Positions 13,901 through 32,054 of a DNA stretch of 64,000 bases are shown here, one piece after another (position 1 is the stretch's first letter; each line of letters begins with the position of its first letter). Made by a program: the position numbers and the translations under genes. Below the pieces are notes generated by a model. The model ran no database searches. It saw nothing but the letters and a program-made list of their open reading frames with translations, and was not told where the DNA came from. The DNA comes from Wuchereria bancrofti. Taxonomy: Eukaryota > Nematoda > Chromadorea > Rhabditida > Onchocercidae. The stretch lies in NCBI GenBank assembly GCA_005281725.1, contig SSBO01000008.1, positions 2,170,001 to 2,234,000 on the forward strand. The letters are read 5' to 3'.

Positions 13901-16900
13901 TTTTAATTTCTCAACACTTATGAAAATTTATCATTTTGTCAAGAAACAGAAATGAAATTTATTTTCTCATCATTGCTTTGTAATACTTCTATCAAAAAGA
14001 GTACTTTATTTCATAAAAAAATTTTTAAATGGCGACAAGGACAACTTTTTACACTTTTTTTTTTCTTTTTTCATAAATAATCTTTCTACAAAATTTAACA
14101 AAAAAACGCACCAAGATTTTAATGAAATTTGACAAATGCAATGATAAAAAAAAAAAAAAAAACTTTTTTTATATAATGGATAAAGGGTCTTTTTTCTTTT
14201 TTTTTTTAATAGAAAATATATTGAGAAGAGATTTTTATTTTAGAGAGGAACCATCACGAAAATCAATAAATGATGGAATTACGGGTATTGCAACAACACC
14301 TCCGGAAACACCACCACCACTTCCTGAATCACCATGTCCTCCGTTATCTTCCCGGAAGGCACCACTTTCTACTGTAAGTTTTCCATTTGACCAGATTTAT
14401 AAGTAAAATTCTCGTCAAAAATTTTCATATGTGAATTTAAATGTTTTAAATAAATTAGAATATTCGCATATTTAATTCCTAAAAACAATTAACACTTTGG
14501 TATTCAATTTTGCTTCTCTCAATGCTACTTAAAAGCATAATTGTATTTTTTTAGGTTGAGATGATATAAGTAAAGTTTAGCAAAAATTCAAATGAAATAA
14601 TAAACTTAAAATTTGAATAAGTTAAAATTTATAATAATTTCTCTTTTAGCCATTTTCCATTGATACATCCAGTGCACATACGCTTAGGAAAGGTTGGTTG
14701 ATGTTACGAGGTAAAGGTGCTTCTGACTGGACAAAACATTGGGTAGTACTAGCAGGACTTTCACTCAAATTGTATAAGTATGTTAATTTCAGATTTTTTT
14801 TTTCTCTGAAAATATAAATTTATAACATTTTATAATTTATATTATCAAGATATCTACTTTTTTTCTCCGAGGAAAATATGTCACGGAATGACAGTAATCT
14901 ATAAATGAAATTTCATTATATTACCTTTCTGTTATTTCATATTTGTTTATTAATCTTCAGAGATGTCTGGGCTGAAGATTCTGCTGAACCATTGCTTTCT
15001 GTTGACCTTAATGAATGTGAAAATGTTTATCCGTCAGCTTCTGCTAAGAATTATGGCATTGAAATTAAAGTTAGTTTGTTTTCGTTAAAATTTTATAAAA
15101 TCAAATGCGAGTCGTTTATATATTTGAAATTATTATCATTTTAAAAATTTTCACACAATTTCAATCAATAAATTTTTTTGCTTAAAAATTTAGCAAATAA
15201 GAGGAAATTTTAGTGTCGACGAACTCGCTATGTGCTTTCGGCAATGACACCCGGAATAAGAGATAGTTGGATTACAGCTTTGCAACAAAATTTACACAAT
15301 CCTTCGCCTACCTATACTGAAGCATGTCCAAGTGATGCTGCAAGCTTACCGGAAAGTGATTTGGTCTCCTTATTACCAGTAAGTATTTAAAAGTATCTCT
15401 ATTTAAAATTTAAAAAAAAAAAAAAAAGCGGAATATACGTGTATTCTTACTTCCATAATTCTATCATCTTTTCACATTTACATATTTTTATCCGTTCATC
15501 TACTTATATTTCAGCGTAAAAAACATATTGCTTATGTAGCACCTGAATCTCATCATTCAAATTCAATGATGGATGATGAATCTTGTACTGAAGATGAATT
15601 GAATTCTCTTGAACGACCATCAAGAATTCATCAAGCAAATTTTTCCGAAAGGTTTTCATTTCTGTCTTACTGTATACATTTATGATTTGATTTTAATGTC
15701 AATCAAATTAATCAATAATGTATTTGTTGACATTTATCTATGTATAAATGTTGTATCTTGCTAATTTCTACAAGTTTCATTTAAAATTCTGTATAATTCA
15801 AATTATTTTTCTTATTTACATTCAACATTTATTTCATTTACAGATCATTCGATTCATCATCAGATGATGATAACGAAATGATCGGTGATCGTCAACATTC
15901 ACCTCAACGACGTCGTAATGGTCGTGATCAAAGCTTATCACCAACATTTCGTCGTTCTCCAATATCACGTATCAAAGATAAATCAACCAATAGACAACAG
16001 AATGGAACGATAAGATGGTATACAAATTTTTTTTTTTTTATACATATATTTTTCTCTAATGCTTAAGCTAATTAATGAAAAAAATTGTAATATTGTAATT
16101 TATTAATGATTTTAGTTTAAAATTAATCACTTGCTTATATATTAATATAATTTTTCAATTTATTCTTTAATATCATTTTTGTTCAATTATAATAAATAAA
16201 ATTTATTTTTAAGGAACAAAATTTTGTGCTTTACAATTATTTAAGAGTATTTTCCTTTTCATTACACATTTAAGAGAGCTTTCAGGAAAACTAACAAAAT
16301 TTTTATCAGTATTTACAACTTAATGAGAAGAAAGTGACTTGTGTAAATTAGTGTAATATTATTCACAGAGTGAAATAAATATTTTTGAATTTAAAAATGC
16401 ATCCTTGAATTTCTCATTTGCGAATGAATATTTTACTCTGTATTTATGGAAATTGTTATTTTTTCAAATTTTTAAATTAATAATGGACATTTTTGTTTTG
16501 TTCCTTAATTGTTAACATATTTCTGATATTTATTTAGCTTCTCAACTTTTTCTTTTCAAAAAAAAAGACTAAAAGTGCTGGTTACTTGTTTAAATTTTAA
16601 ATAACGTACAGATTATATACATATATCTAAAAAGATTATAGAGACAAGCTTATGATCTAATAGAAGGGAGTATTACAAACTAGGATTTGAATTTTCTAAG
16701 AAATTCATTTTTCAGAAGTTGTGAATAGTTAAATTTTTATTCTACAGGAATGGTTCCAGTCCATCGCTTTCATCTGTTATACCTCCTCCCGTTGTGCAAT
16801 CGCAGAAATGTAACTCATCGGTAAATATAAATTAGATCTTTAGTAATTTCACTATTTGTAAATATTTCGATTAGACGATCGATTTCATAATCAATGATTT

Positions 16901-19900
16901 AGCCGTTTCTCATTAAAAAAAAAAAAAAAATATCATAGACAGTTTTATTTTAAAATTATTTAAATGTGATAAGAATTTTTTTTTTCTTGGCTTATGGTAT
17001 TTCATTTGATTAGCTTTAGTGGTAGTAATTTAGTGTATTACCAGTTTTGCTATTATTTATCCTTTTTCATTTCATCTTCTTCCTCTTATTTCAATCAATG
17101 TCTTCTATTTCTTTCACTTACAAAGTTTACATAACTTAAACTTCTTTCTATTGATGTTAGCCGTACAATCAAGTTAGATCTGTGCTTTTACGATTGCCAA
17201 TTCAATTCAGTTCAATTCAATTCAATTGTGTATACAAACTATCAATGCGTAATGCATTAAATTGCCACATGTAGCATTTATAAATTTTTTTCATTTTCTT
17301 TGAAATTTTCAATATAACAAAATATTTAGTTACATCAAAATTTTTAAAAAAAAAAAAAAAAAAAAAGAATAGTAATCATTCATTGCGGTACGTTTAGTGA
17401 TTGAGTCATTCATTAAGCTCAATTATGAGTTGAAATGCTAAAAAAAAAAGAAAAAGACTTATGATGAATGATTAATCAGTAGATGAATTACTCTTTCTGA
17501 CTTTAATATATATTAATATTTCTCGAGTAAAAATTTTGGAGAAATGCATTTTAATTTGAGATTATTTATCTGAAATCTTTTTATCAAATTTTTGACCATA
17601 CCTTTTTGTTGTCATTTATGTGAACAGGTAATAAGCGTAAATATATGAAGTGAAGAATGCTTTTAGTTTTAAATTGCATCATCTTTTTTCTTTCTCTTGT
17701 TTTCCTGCTGCTAAAACGAGTTTCTCTTGCATTTTGTAAAGACAGGTGATATGTTTATCAACTCATTCATATATATATATTATCATTATCACTTCTGATT
17801 GATAGCATCATTGAAGGATGAAATTTTGATGAATTATTAATCATTCTTCGAAATAAATTTTCACCTATAATAATACCTGATATTGTTGATTTTTTGAGCA
17901 TTCATTTCATAATCACTTATATACTAATTAGCAATTAATTTAGTAACACTAAGCATTCAAATCTACTTGTGCGCTTATGATTTCAAACAATTTTAATGTG
18001 TCTATTTAAAAATTTCAAAATATTTTCTGAAATTTCACTTTCAAATATGAAATTTAGAGGAAGCATCAAATAAATATATAACATAGTACTTCTTAACTAA
18101 TTTTAGCTATTTCAGTTTTTCCTACTTTGTTATAAAGAGAATAATAGCTGGTGGTGTAGTTGTGAGAGATGAAAAATAAGAAGAAATCCCTCCTTACTTA
18201 CCTGATGCTAATATTTTGATCGATTGAATAAAATAACTAAGCAGTTAGAAAGAAGTCTCAAATGACTTTTATATTTATGCTAATATGTAGTAATCTAGTC
18301 TTTAACAGTGTAGTGCAGTTGTAAAAATTTAGAAAGTAGTATTAATTACATAACAGATGATTATAAAAGCTTTATTAGCTTTAAGATTACAAGATCTTTG
18401 TTTTAAATATAAGAAATAAATATTCTTACTTGGATATATCATCAATTTTCTACCTATAAATTACTTATAGATATTTTAGGTGATAGCTATGAGCTACTTC
18501 ATAAGACTTTTTGTTTGTTTGTTTTTTTTTTTTTTGACTAAAATTTGAATTGTTTGTGTGATGTTGAAAAACTTATTAATGAATATCTAAAAGTTTTTCT
18601 TTTTTTTTTTTTTTTTTATTTGATATATTTTTTAATTGTAGAAATCGGTGCCACGAGAGCAGAGTGCATCATTACAGGAAATGAGGCTACGTACGTTAGA
18701 ATCACAGGTGACAACTTATTCATCTATCATTTTACATATTTATTCATTAATACAAATTTTTAACTTCAAACTTTTAAATCTAATTATTAACTCATCTACA
18801 TAATCCTATTTAAACAATCAAAAATTCAAAGGCTTAATTCATATTAAAGATGATTTTAAATTAGATAATTGCTATAATTCTTATACTTTATATTCAAATT
18901 TACGTTTCTTACGAATTCCCACTAATATATTTTTCACAAAAGATATTTAACCGAAATTTTGATGTGTTTTTAATTTTATTAATTATAATTTCTTTTTATT
19001 GAATTGATTGTTAATCAAATCAATTAAAATTTTAAATTAAATTAGATGATGTAATTTTGTCTAACAAAAAGTTTTCTTCAAAAAGTTTGCTTTTTCCAAT
19101 TTTGAAGGACAAAATGAGATGGCAAACATCTTCGTTTACGATAAATTCAACTAATTAATAGTTCAGCAAAAATTTTTGTATCAAAAAAAATAAGATTACA
19201 TTAATACAAAATTTGAAATACAAAAGAAATACTGCAATACAAATGCATCTTCAATTGTCCTAAATTTTTTTTGTTATTTGTCACAAAATTTAATTCATTA
19301 ATAAGAACAACAGCAATGATAAATTTTTGTTAACAGTCAGCTACAAATACAAGTGCAGAAGCAAAAAAAAAAAAAAGAAGAAAAAAAATATTTCACGTCA
19401 AAAATTGTGTTCTAAATCGTTATTTTATCATTTAAAATGAGATCACAAAATGTTCGATCATTGAATTTAGCACGATTTTTGATACTTCATTCTATAAAAG
19501 GCTGTAGGTGAATCTCCTAAAAACAAGGTCATAATTAATCTTTTGAAATTGCGTAACATTTCAAAAATTTTTATTTCCTTACATTTATCGCTAGTTGTTA
19601 TCATTATCTATCTTAATTGGCTTATATATGACTCTTTCTTCATTTTTTGCACAAAACTTCTTACTACAATATATCTCAGTATGTTTCGATATAGTCTAAT
19701 CATTTTCTAGCTCGAATATTTATGATAAAATGATAATATTATCTTTCTGTTTATTAAAGATTTCAAAAATATTTAATAAAAATATGTGAAAGTCTTTTCA
19801 CATATAGTTCATTCATTTTCCTTCTATTTATATTTCAAAAATGAACTTAATTGATTCTATTTCGGTCATTTATTTATTTTTCTTATATAATTTGAATTAA

Positions 19901-22900
19901 GCAAATTATTGCATTTTTATCTTAGCTATATTTTAAAAATTCCACAACTCATCTAAATTAAATTAAGTTAATTATAAGAGATAATCTTTCTAATTATTCT
20001 AACTTTTCTAATTATCTAATTAAATATTTCTAATTATACAGCATATATATAATTAAACAAAATAAATTACAATATATAATTAGGTGGAAAATCTTCGTGA
20101 TCAGCTACAGGATACAACTTCAAGACTTGGAGAAACAAGAAGTGAAAACGAACGTTTACGATGTCTTTTTTTGAGTAGCGATGTAAGTTTCGGATTTTCA
20201 AATTTTCAGGAATATCTTTCAAGAATTTTACGTTAACTTTCGAGTATTTGGATAAACTTTAAATACCAAAACAAAAAATTGACATATTTCAAATCCTCAA
20301 AATATTTTCTTTTACAGGCACAAGGTCTTTCACAATTACGACGTAGTCTTACGGCTGCTGAAGAAGACGTAATACGGAAACGTGAAGAAATGGAAACGTT
20401 ACGAAAACAGCTTGCTACGCCAACCCAAGAAATTGATCAGCAGTATGAAATTAAGTAAAAATTTAACAAACAGCAGTATTGTTTTTCTCTTTTTTTTTTG
20501 TCTCAGATTATCGAGAGATTTTGAAATACATAAATTTTACGTAAAAATAAATTTTTTTAAATAAATTATCTGGAATTGATAGGATTACAATTACAGGGAT
20601 TATTATTTAGAAAGGAAAAATTTTAGAAATTGATTTCTCTGACTGGAAAATATCACATTGCTAATATAATACACATTCTTATCTCTAGACTATAATTTCC
20701 AGATATAAGCAAATCGTTGAACAATTTACGAATTTGCTAAAAATTCAAGTTGGTGCTTTGTCGCGTTTTGTACATTCCCAAACAGGCAGCATTGAATACG
20801 CTGAACTGCGACAATGTGTTGATCAATTAATTCGAAGAGTAGCTGGTTTAGATGAAGTTACTCAAATGGATAGTAAAATGAATCTTATTGAGGAAACGCT
20901 AAATGATGTCTCTGAAGCTTATGAACAGGTTTAACAGTTTAAAGTTTTAACTTTTAACTAATATTATTGGAAATAAAGTAATGAGGAGTTGACATCTGAC
21001 TGTAATATAAGTACGGATTGTTTTAAAATATTTCTCATTGATTACAAAATTTTGGAGCATTAGAAAGAATAAACCAGACTGTAAAGTGGTATTGAAGAAA
21101 CTTCGTATTATATTAGTATTATTTCAAAATATTTCAGGATGCACTAAATTATTTTATTTTAACTGTTTCCAAAGTTTTTGCTTAACAAAATATGTTTCTA
21201 TTTAATATCACTTAGTAGTGTTTAAAATTATTTAATATGAAATTGATCAGATATGTCTATCGTACTGGAAATTTTTTATCTTTAGGTAAGTAAAGTACTG
21301 ATAAGAACACAACGCGAAGTACAAGAAAAGGAAGTACATACGGTAAAATTATTAATTCTTTCATTTATTGTTTCTCAATTGAAGTTTGAATGCTTTGTAA
21401 ACATTTCTTTATTCTAAAATATTGAAGTCTGTTTAATTTTCAGGAACATTCATCACCAGAAGACATTGCCGATGAGGTGCAAGATTTGGAAAATGAATTG
21501 GAAGAGATTCAGGTATATAAATATACCTTGAAACCTTAATTGGATTGATTGCTTTTTGCTTCATTAAAGAAAAAAAAAAAGTCACAAATGAGATAGAATA
21601 TCGTGTTGTGAATGTTTCATAATTTTTTGTTAGTTTTTTTCTTCATTCACTTTTGAAGTTTAGACTGCCCATGCTGAAGAAATGGAATCTATGCAATCCA
21701 AATATGAATATCAATTAAAATTACTTCGAGAACGCTTGGAGCATGAAGAACATCGACGAAAAAAAGCGCAAGAAGAGTTACAAACATTAAATGTAAGTCT
21801 CCTAGAATTTATCAGAAAGCAATGAATTCAAAAATTTCAAGAAGCGATATGAAAAACTGATTTTCAGTCTTTAAATGATCATTCGTTATCCACAATGAAG
21901 AAAACTCATGAAGAAATGCTTGCGGAACAAAGACGACAATACGAGGAGGAAATTGCTACGCTGCATAAAGAACATGCAGCGGAATTGCAAGAAGAAAAAA
22001 AAGCCACCAGGTTTCGTTTAATTTTTTTCTTAAAAAATTATTAAAAAGTGATAAAATTATAATTTCTATAAAATGCTAATTTAATGCATTTCGATAAGGT
22101 TAATCCGATTTGTTACATTTTAAGTTTTATTCTACAATTCTCTCTCTCTCTCTCTCTCTCTGTTGTCTTTCTTCTTGATGATTTCTAATATGATCATTGC
22201 TTTTTTATTCCCATATTAAATCAAATATTAGCTTTTTACAAACAAAATTATTTTCTTTATTAAATTTTAGGATGGCTTTAGATGCAGTACAACGAGCACA
22301 TGATGCTGAATTAAAAAATATTAATGAAAAAGTTCGTAATATTAGTGGTAATAGTATAACCTCTTCTCAAACAAATATCTCTGCCGAATCAAGAACCGAT
22401 GTACAGTCTACAAGGCAGAGGTGAGCACTTGTTTATTTTTTATTAAAATTATTTAAATATTTTAATACCAATATATCTGATTGTTTCTCTTTTTTTTTTT
22501 TTCTAATATTTTCTTGTTACAGTAAAATGTTGGAGCAGATGAGTACAGAATTAGCTCAATTGTCGGCATTATACTCGGCAAAATGTCTGGAAAATTCTCA
22601 GCTTGATGAGAAGATGTCTTTATTGCTGGCCGACAAAGAAAATCAGTCATCGTTGAAGTATCTTAAATATTGTGCTTGTTTTTTTTTTTTCCTTTTATTT
22701 GTTTTGTTTCTTATTTTTTAGCAAAATTTTCTCATTATTTATGACAATTAAAGCTACTAAATTTATCAGATATTTTAGGGAATTTATTTGTATTTTTCTG
22801 ATAACAAAAAAAAAAAAAATATTTCAAATACAAATTTTAATGTATTTAATGTGACATTTTTATTTGTAGTGATGTAGAAACCCAAAATAGACGCTTGCAT

Positions 22901-24691
22901 CGTGAATTACGGCAAAAAGATACAATAATTGAAGAGTTAAGACAGACAGTAGCATTTCTTGAGCGTCGAACTGCTGATCTGACCGGTGAAGAACTTCCTG
23001 TTAAATACGGTAAGTTCACAATTCATATTTTTCTAATATTTCATGTGAATGTAACTGTGATCAAATTAAGCTTAGGATAATTTCGAAACTCTTACAGTAA
23101 TTATATTTGACGAATAAATTATGTTGACCTTTTACCGTAATCCACTTCAACCATAGGGGTCATCTTTTATTCTGTTAATAATACAGAAGTCCTACAATTC
23201 ACTTTTACTTATTTACTTACACACTTTTCAAGGCTTTTTTTTTTGGCTGCAAGTGCAAGGGCCCTTTGGCATTATTATCATCCTTCGCTTTTTTGGTAAT
23301 TTTATACGTGTCGATGCATCACTTCAAACTTATTCTTTTTCTTTTTTTGAAAATTACTAAAATCTTCAAAAAATTCTATTCAAAATTGAAGTTGTTTGCA
23401 GAACTGCCAAAACGACAAAATCGGTAAGCTTCAGTATGCGTAAAAAATGTTTGAAATTGGCTTGGCATTTTGGGCTCAATTTGATTTTTTTTCTAGTACT
23501 AAGTTTAAGATCACCAATAATTTATTGTAAAATTTTTCTGAATGTATCCATATTTCATAAAATTTCTAACGCATTTTTCTTTCCATTGAAAAAAAATTTT
23601 CAAATTTTCCTTCTTTTTCTTCTTCTTATGGTGATCGTAGACAGTAAAATAATTATTGTTCTTTAATCCTGTGATGCATGCTTGTTATTTTCAAATTCTA
23701 TCTTAGTAAAGCATGTTGCCTGAATTTTACTAGCTATTGTCAATTCCTTCTATCAGCCTTCTTTTCCTGCCTATTTGCTTTATGCCTTCATTTCAGCATT
23801 GATTTGTAAAATAATTTTTTTCTTCTTAAAATTCAGTAATTATTATTTTTTTTTTCATTATTTTGATGACAGAAAGGATAGTACTAGTAAAATTTTATAA
23901 TTTCAAATGATTTATTCCTTTTAGTTTATCAATTATATGCTATAAAGATAGAAACTAGTGCTATCATTTTTGTGTCAAAATCTTTGAAATACCTATTTTG
24001 ACAGTATCATTTTCACATTTTTTCGTTACAGAGGAACGCGTAGACGACGTACCGCTATTACTAGAGGAATCGGTGACACACCGAACACGTCAAACTCACT
24101 TCCCAACTCTTCAACAACAACAACAGATAGCTCTCAGTTTTCCATCACTCAACAACAACAACAGCGACAGCATAGTAACACAACCAGCAGCTGTCGTTTC
24201 ATCGATTTGGCATCTTCCATCCGATCAAGGAGTCAAATTTCGAAAAAATCGTCAAGCGACATCAAAAATGACTTCAAGACGTAATGGTTGGTAATTAAAT
24301 TAGTAGTATAAAATTTAAATGAAATGTAGAAATTAGATGAGGAAAAGTTACAAAAATTAATATATAACTTAAATTACTTAAACTTTTAATACAGAATAAC
24401 TTAAGTTATTTAAATTCTTAATGCAAAATTTCTATGTTTACTATCCTGAACCAACTTAATGGTTACAACTTTGAATAGATATTGCAACAGTATTCTGTAA
24501 TCACTTATTGTTAAACAAATGAAATATGTAATCAAATTTCAGATGTTCGATTTCATAGCAATCCAGCGATACCAGTAAGTAAGATGGCAACCAATTATTT
24601 AGCCAATGAATTACGACGTTCAATGATTATTCCAGTGAGTGAACGTCGAAAATTCTTTGAAACGATCGCCGAATACAGTCATCCTTTCTAA
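10915..24691 (+). CDS. MPRIP/outspread-family protein: two PH domains and a long coiled coil
   Basis: This is a likely actin-associated scaffold that links RhoA and myosin phosphatase (role known for vertebrate MPRIP/p116RIP; inferred here). Exons: 10915-11001, 11190-11255, 11470-11696, 11837-11993, 13004-13191, 14244-14373, 14650-14777, 14961-15069, 15214-15378, 15515-15651, 15844-16017, 16748-16820, 18642-18707, 20084-20182, 20318-20454, 20703-20928, 21286-21342, 21444-21512, 21664-21792, 21868-22010, 22271-22420, 22523-22657, 22870-23009, optional 23402-23423, 24032-24280, 24543 onward. All junction phases agree. PH1 spans about residues 10-135 ([20 protein letters not shown], ending [11 protein letters not shown]). 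A Pro/Ser-rich linker follows. PH2 spans about 294-395 (KGWLML...[20 protein letters not shown]), then a coiled coil about 550-990. The blocks [10 protein letters not shown] and [11 protein letters not shown] match the coiled-coil end of human MPRIP. Skipping the microexon gives 1129 aa ending at 24691; including it gives 1092 aa ending at 24558. An upstream exon is possible. Confidence 0.88.
16821..18641 (+). other. Long intron of the MPRIP-like gene
   Basis: An intron of 1.8 kb between the exons at 16748-16820 and 18642-18707; the next intron (18708-20083) is also long. Both hold AT-rich sequence, poly-A/poly-T runs and a few CAATT repeats near 17206. I saw no further exon with a matching frame and strong splice sites. 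Confidence 0.6.
19782..19805. repeat. Perfect 10-bp stem hairpin in an MPRIP-like intron
   Basis: ATATGTGAAA and its exact reverse complement TTTCACATAT are separated by the four bases GTCT. It lies inside intron 18708-20083. It may be a structural element or chance. Confidence 0.6.
22141..22162. repeat. (TC)n microsatellite in intron
   Basis: An uninterrupted run of about 11 TC units, upstream of the acceptor of the exon at 22271. Confidence 0.9.
23402..23423 (+). other. Putative 22-nt frame-switching microexon of the MPRIP-like gene
   Basis: TTTGCAG lies immediately left and GTAAGC immediately right of a 22-base segment. The previous exon ends in phase 1, so the segment reads ELPKRQN plus two bases, and the normal acceptor of the next exon (24032) then enters a second open frame ([20 protein letters not shown]). 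Without it the next exon is read as [14 protein letters not shown]. Both frames stay open to the end of that exon. Inferred from sequence only. Confidence 0.55.
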
Positions 24692-26733
24692 TAAAAAAAA
24701 AAAAATAATATTTCATAACATTTTAAAAAGAAAAAGCAAAAGATATTTCTTTCCTGTAGGACAGAAAATTCAAATTGTCACTTATTACAGTTTAAAAAAA
24801 AAAATGACAAAACTAACAAATTGAAGCGGATAAAATTACAGATAAAAATTTTAATAAGAACACTGAATTAAAAATTTCCTACTTTTAAGGTTCTAGTCAA
24901 TTTGTCAGAGAAATCAGATTTAGAGTAGGATAATAATGTATACTAGATAAGAAGCCATAAAATTTTAATTTTACTCACATTCATTTAGGAAGATGTTTCA
25001 GGAATTTATTTTTATGAGGAAATTATTTCATCGTTATCTTGTAATAAAGCCAATCTTTCAGTCTGAGATTTTTTCTTCCAACTACTCATCACTTTTCATC
25101 TTCTTTATTCATTTTAATCATCCCTTCTCCCTTCTCTTTCGATCTCGTATATTTTTCGCTGAGAGAAGCTGCAAAAATTAAGAGCAAAATTAGCGCTTAT
25201 AAAATTTCATATATATTAGTTATGCACGGTTTTTTTTTTTTTTTCGACTGGTGATTTTCTGATCTGAAATTTTGATTTTGTTCAGTTCAGGCTTATCTCT
25301 TGTTTTTGAACCCTGTAATAGATTAATTATGCAACGACGTTTACATTTTCGCGCAATGAGCTCAGAATCAAGCTTTTCTCAGAAAGTGGCTAGAATAAGG
25401 TACATCAATAAGACTGCGCTAAAGTTATTATGGATTACTTAGTTCCTAATCATACATTTCTTTTCACTCGATAAAAAGTAAGGGAATACATATTGATAAA
25501 TATTTCTTAATATGATTATTCCAAAACGACAAAATATCTTTCTTAATCTGAGTAATTTAGCACTCTCTACTCTACTATTAATAAAAATTTAAAATTTAAT
25601 CTTTGAAAAATTTCGAATCTCACATATTATTTATTCATAATGCTGAAAAATCTAGTATTTTTGAAGAGTCTTCCTAGACTACAATAAGGAAATATTGTAG
25701 CCAGCTACACTCATACTTTTGATTGTTCTTAAATCAAAATCTATAAATGAATTTAAATTCCATCCCTGAACATGCCTATTCATTAACTCTCATACAACAT
25801 TAAATGCCATCCACCGAACGAGCAATATACATTTGTTGTGATTCGCTTGCTGTCTGTATATCACTGTATAATAAATAAAATTTCTCAGTATAATTTCGAA
25901 CACACATCTAAATGTATCATTCATTATAAATTTGAGCTGTATGTTATTATTTAAGATGAGAAAGGATATTTGTACTCAGTTTGATATCTGTATATATCAC
26001 TATATATAAACAGTACTTTGTTTAGAGAACTTTTAATTCCAAATATATTAACTATCCACAAAAATTTGTGTTTCTAAAAAGTCTCGTACAGTATTCGATG
26101 CTGCTGAAATGTCGAAGTGTATAAAAACATCAAACGAAACTTCAAATCAGTGAAATTATCATTAAAGTACACGAGGCATTATGAACAGTACAATCATTAC
26201 AAACAAAAACTAAATTAGGAAAACAGCAAAAACTGTCCAACTATACAAAATGACTACAATTAACAATACAAAGAATCCTACTAAATACTAACTTGAAAAA
26301 CTTATCACGAGAATTGGAAATTAAAATCAGAGAATCACTCGGATGTACATTATATAACAAGGGATACATCTCATGTTTACATACAGAACAGTTACTCAAT
26401 CTTGAAAAATTCAGAATACCGATTAAGTTTTCTCCCCCTGATTTATCAAGTCGATTTTCAAAATTAATTTCTACCAACAGATGCAATAAATAAGGAAATA
26501 TCACCGGAAAATAGCTGATATAAACGTTCGCACCAAGATCACTTTGGATAATCATTATTTGTTTTTGAAATACTAAAATATGAAGATGAGATAGGAAATT
26601 CTGGGAGTGAAATTAGTACAAAAGTGAACTAATATGCGGACAAATGTGATAATTTAATCATTCGGTAAAATTCAGAGCAATCACCAATCTCTTCATCTTA
26701 TTTCTATTTCTTGTCATAGAAACATGAAATGAA
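24692..26733. other. Intergenic region between convergent genes
   Basis: About 2 kb between the 3' end of the MPRIP-like gene (plus) and the stop codon of aconitase (minus). It should contain both 3' untranslated regions. The overlapping frames at 26241-26555 (minus) and 26293-26493 (plus) show no recognisable domain. I see no other gene. Confidence 0.6.
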
Positions 26734-31718
<4,985 letters not shown>

Positions 31719-31740
31719 TTTCCAACAAATATAATGTTCT
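31719..31740 (-). other. Putative trans-splice acceptor and short leader of aco-2
   Basis: On the minus strand GAATTTAG precedes AACATT, leaving a 20-base leader before the chosen ATG. The upstream in-frame ATG is part of the intron-like sequence, so it would be removed. Splicing from the orphan exon at 32055-32187 to this site would be out of frame with aconitase. Confidence 0.45.
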
Positions 31741-31961
31741 AAATTCAATTTTAAAACTTCAGAATTAAAATCAGAAAAGAATAAACGAAAAACACAAAAA
31801 CATCATTTTGTGCAACAGAACAAGATTACACATATAAAATTCGAAATACGAAAAAAAAAAAATAAACTAGGATATTGTGATGCTAACTTAGTTTATAATA
31901 AATTATGCATAAATTTGTAAATTATCTAATTTTAAAGCCACAAACTTATTTCCATCGTTTT

Positions 31962-32002
31962 CGACAACAACAAAAACAACAACAACAATAACAACAACAA
32001 CA
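31962..32002. repeat. (CAA)n microsatellite
   Basis: Runs of CAA with CAAAAA and AATA interruptions. On the minus strand one frame reads this as poly-Leu directly downstream of the orphan exon at 32055-32187. Confidence 0.9.
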
Positions 32003-32054
32003 TCTCTTCATGTGTGTGAAGCGCATAAAGCAGCAAGATAAAAAGGCCACTTAC

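Noticed and set aside
26241..26555. 104-codon minus-strand frame downstream of aco-2
   Set aside because: Lies in the expected 3' untranslated region, overlaps a plus-strand frame, and shows no recognisable domain.
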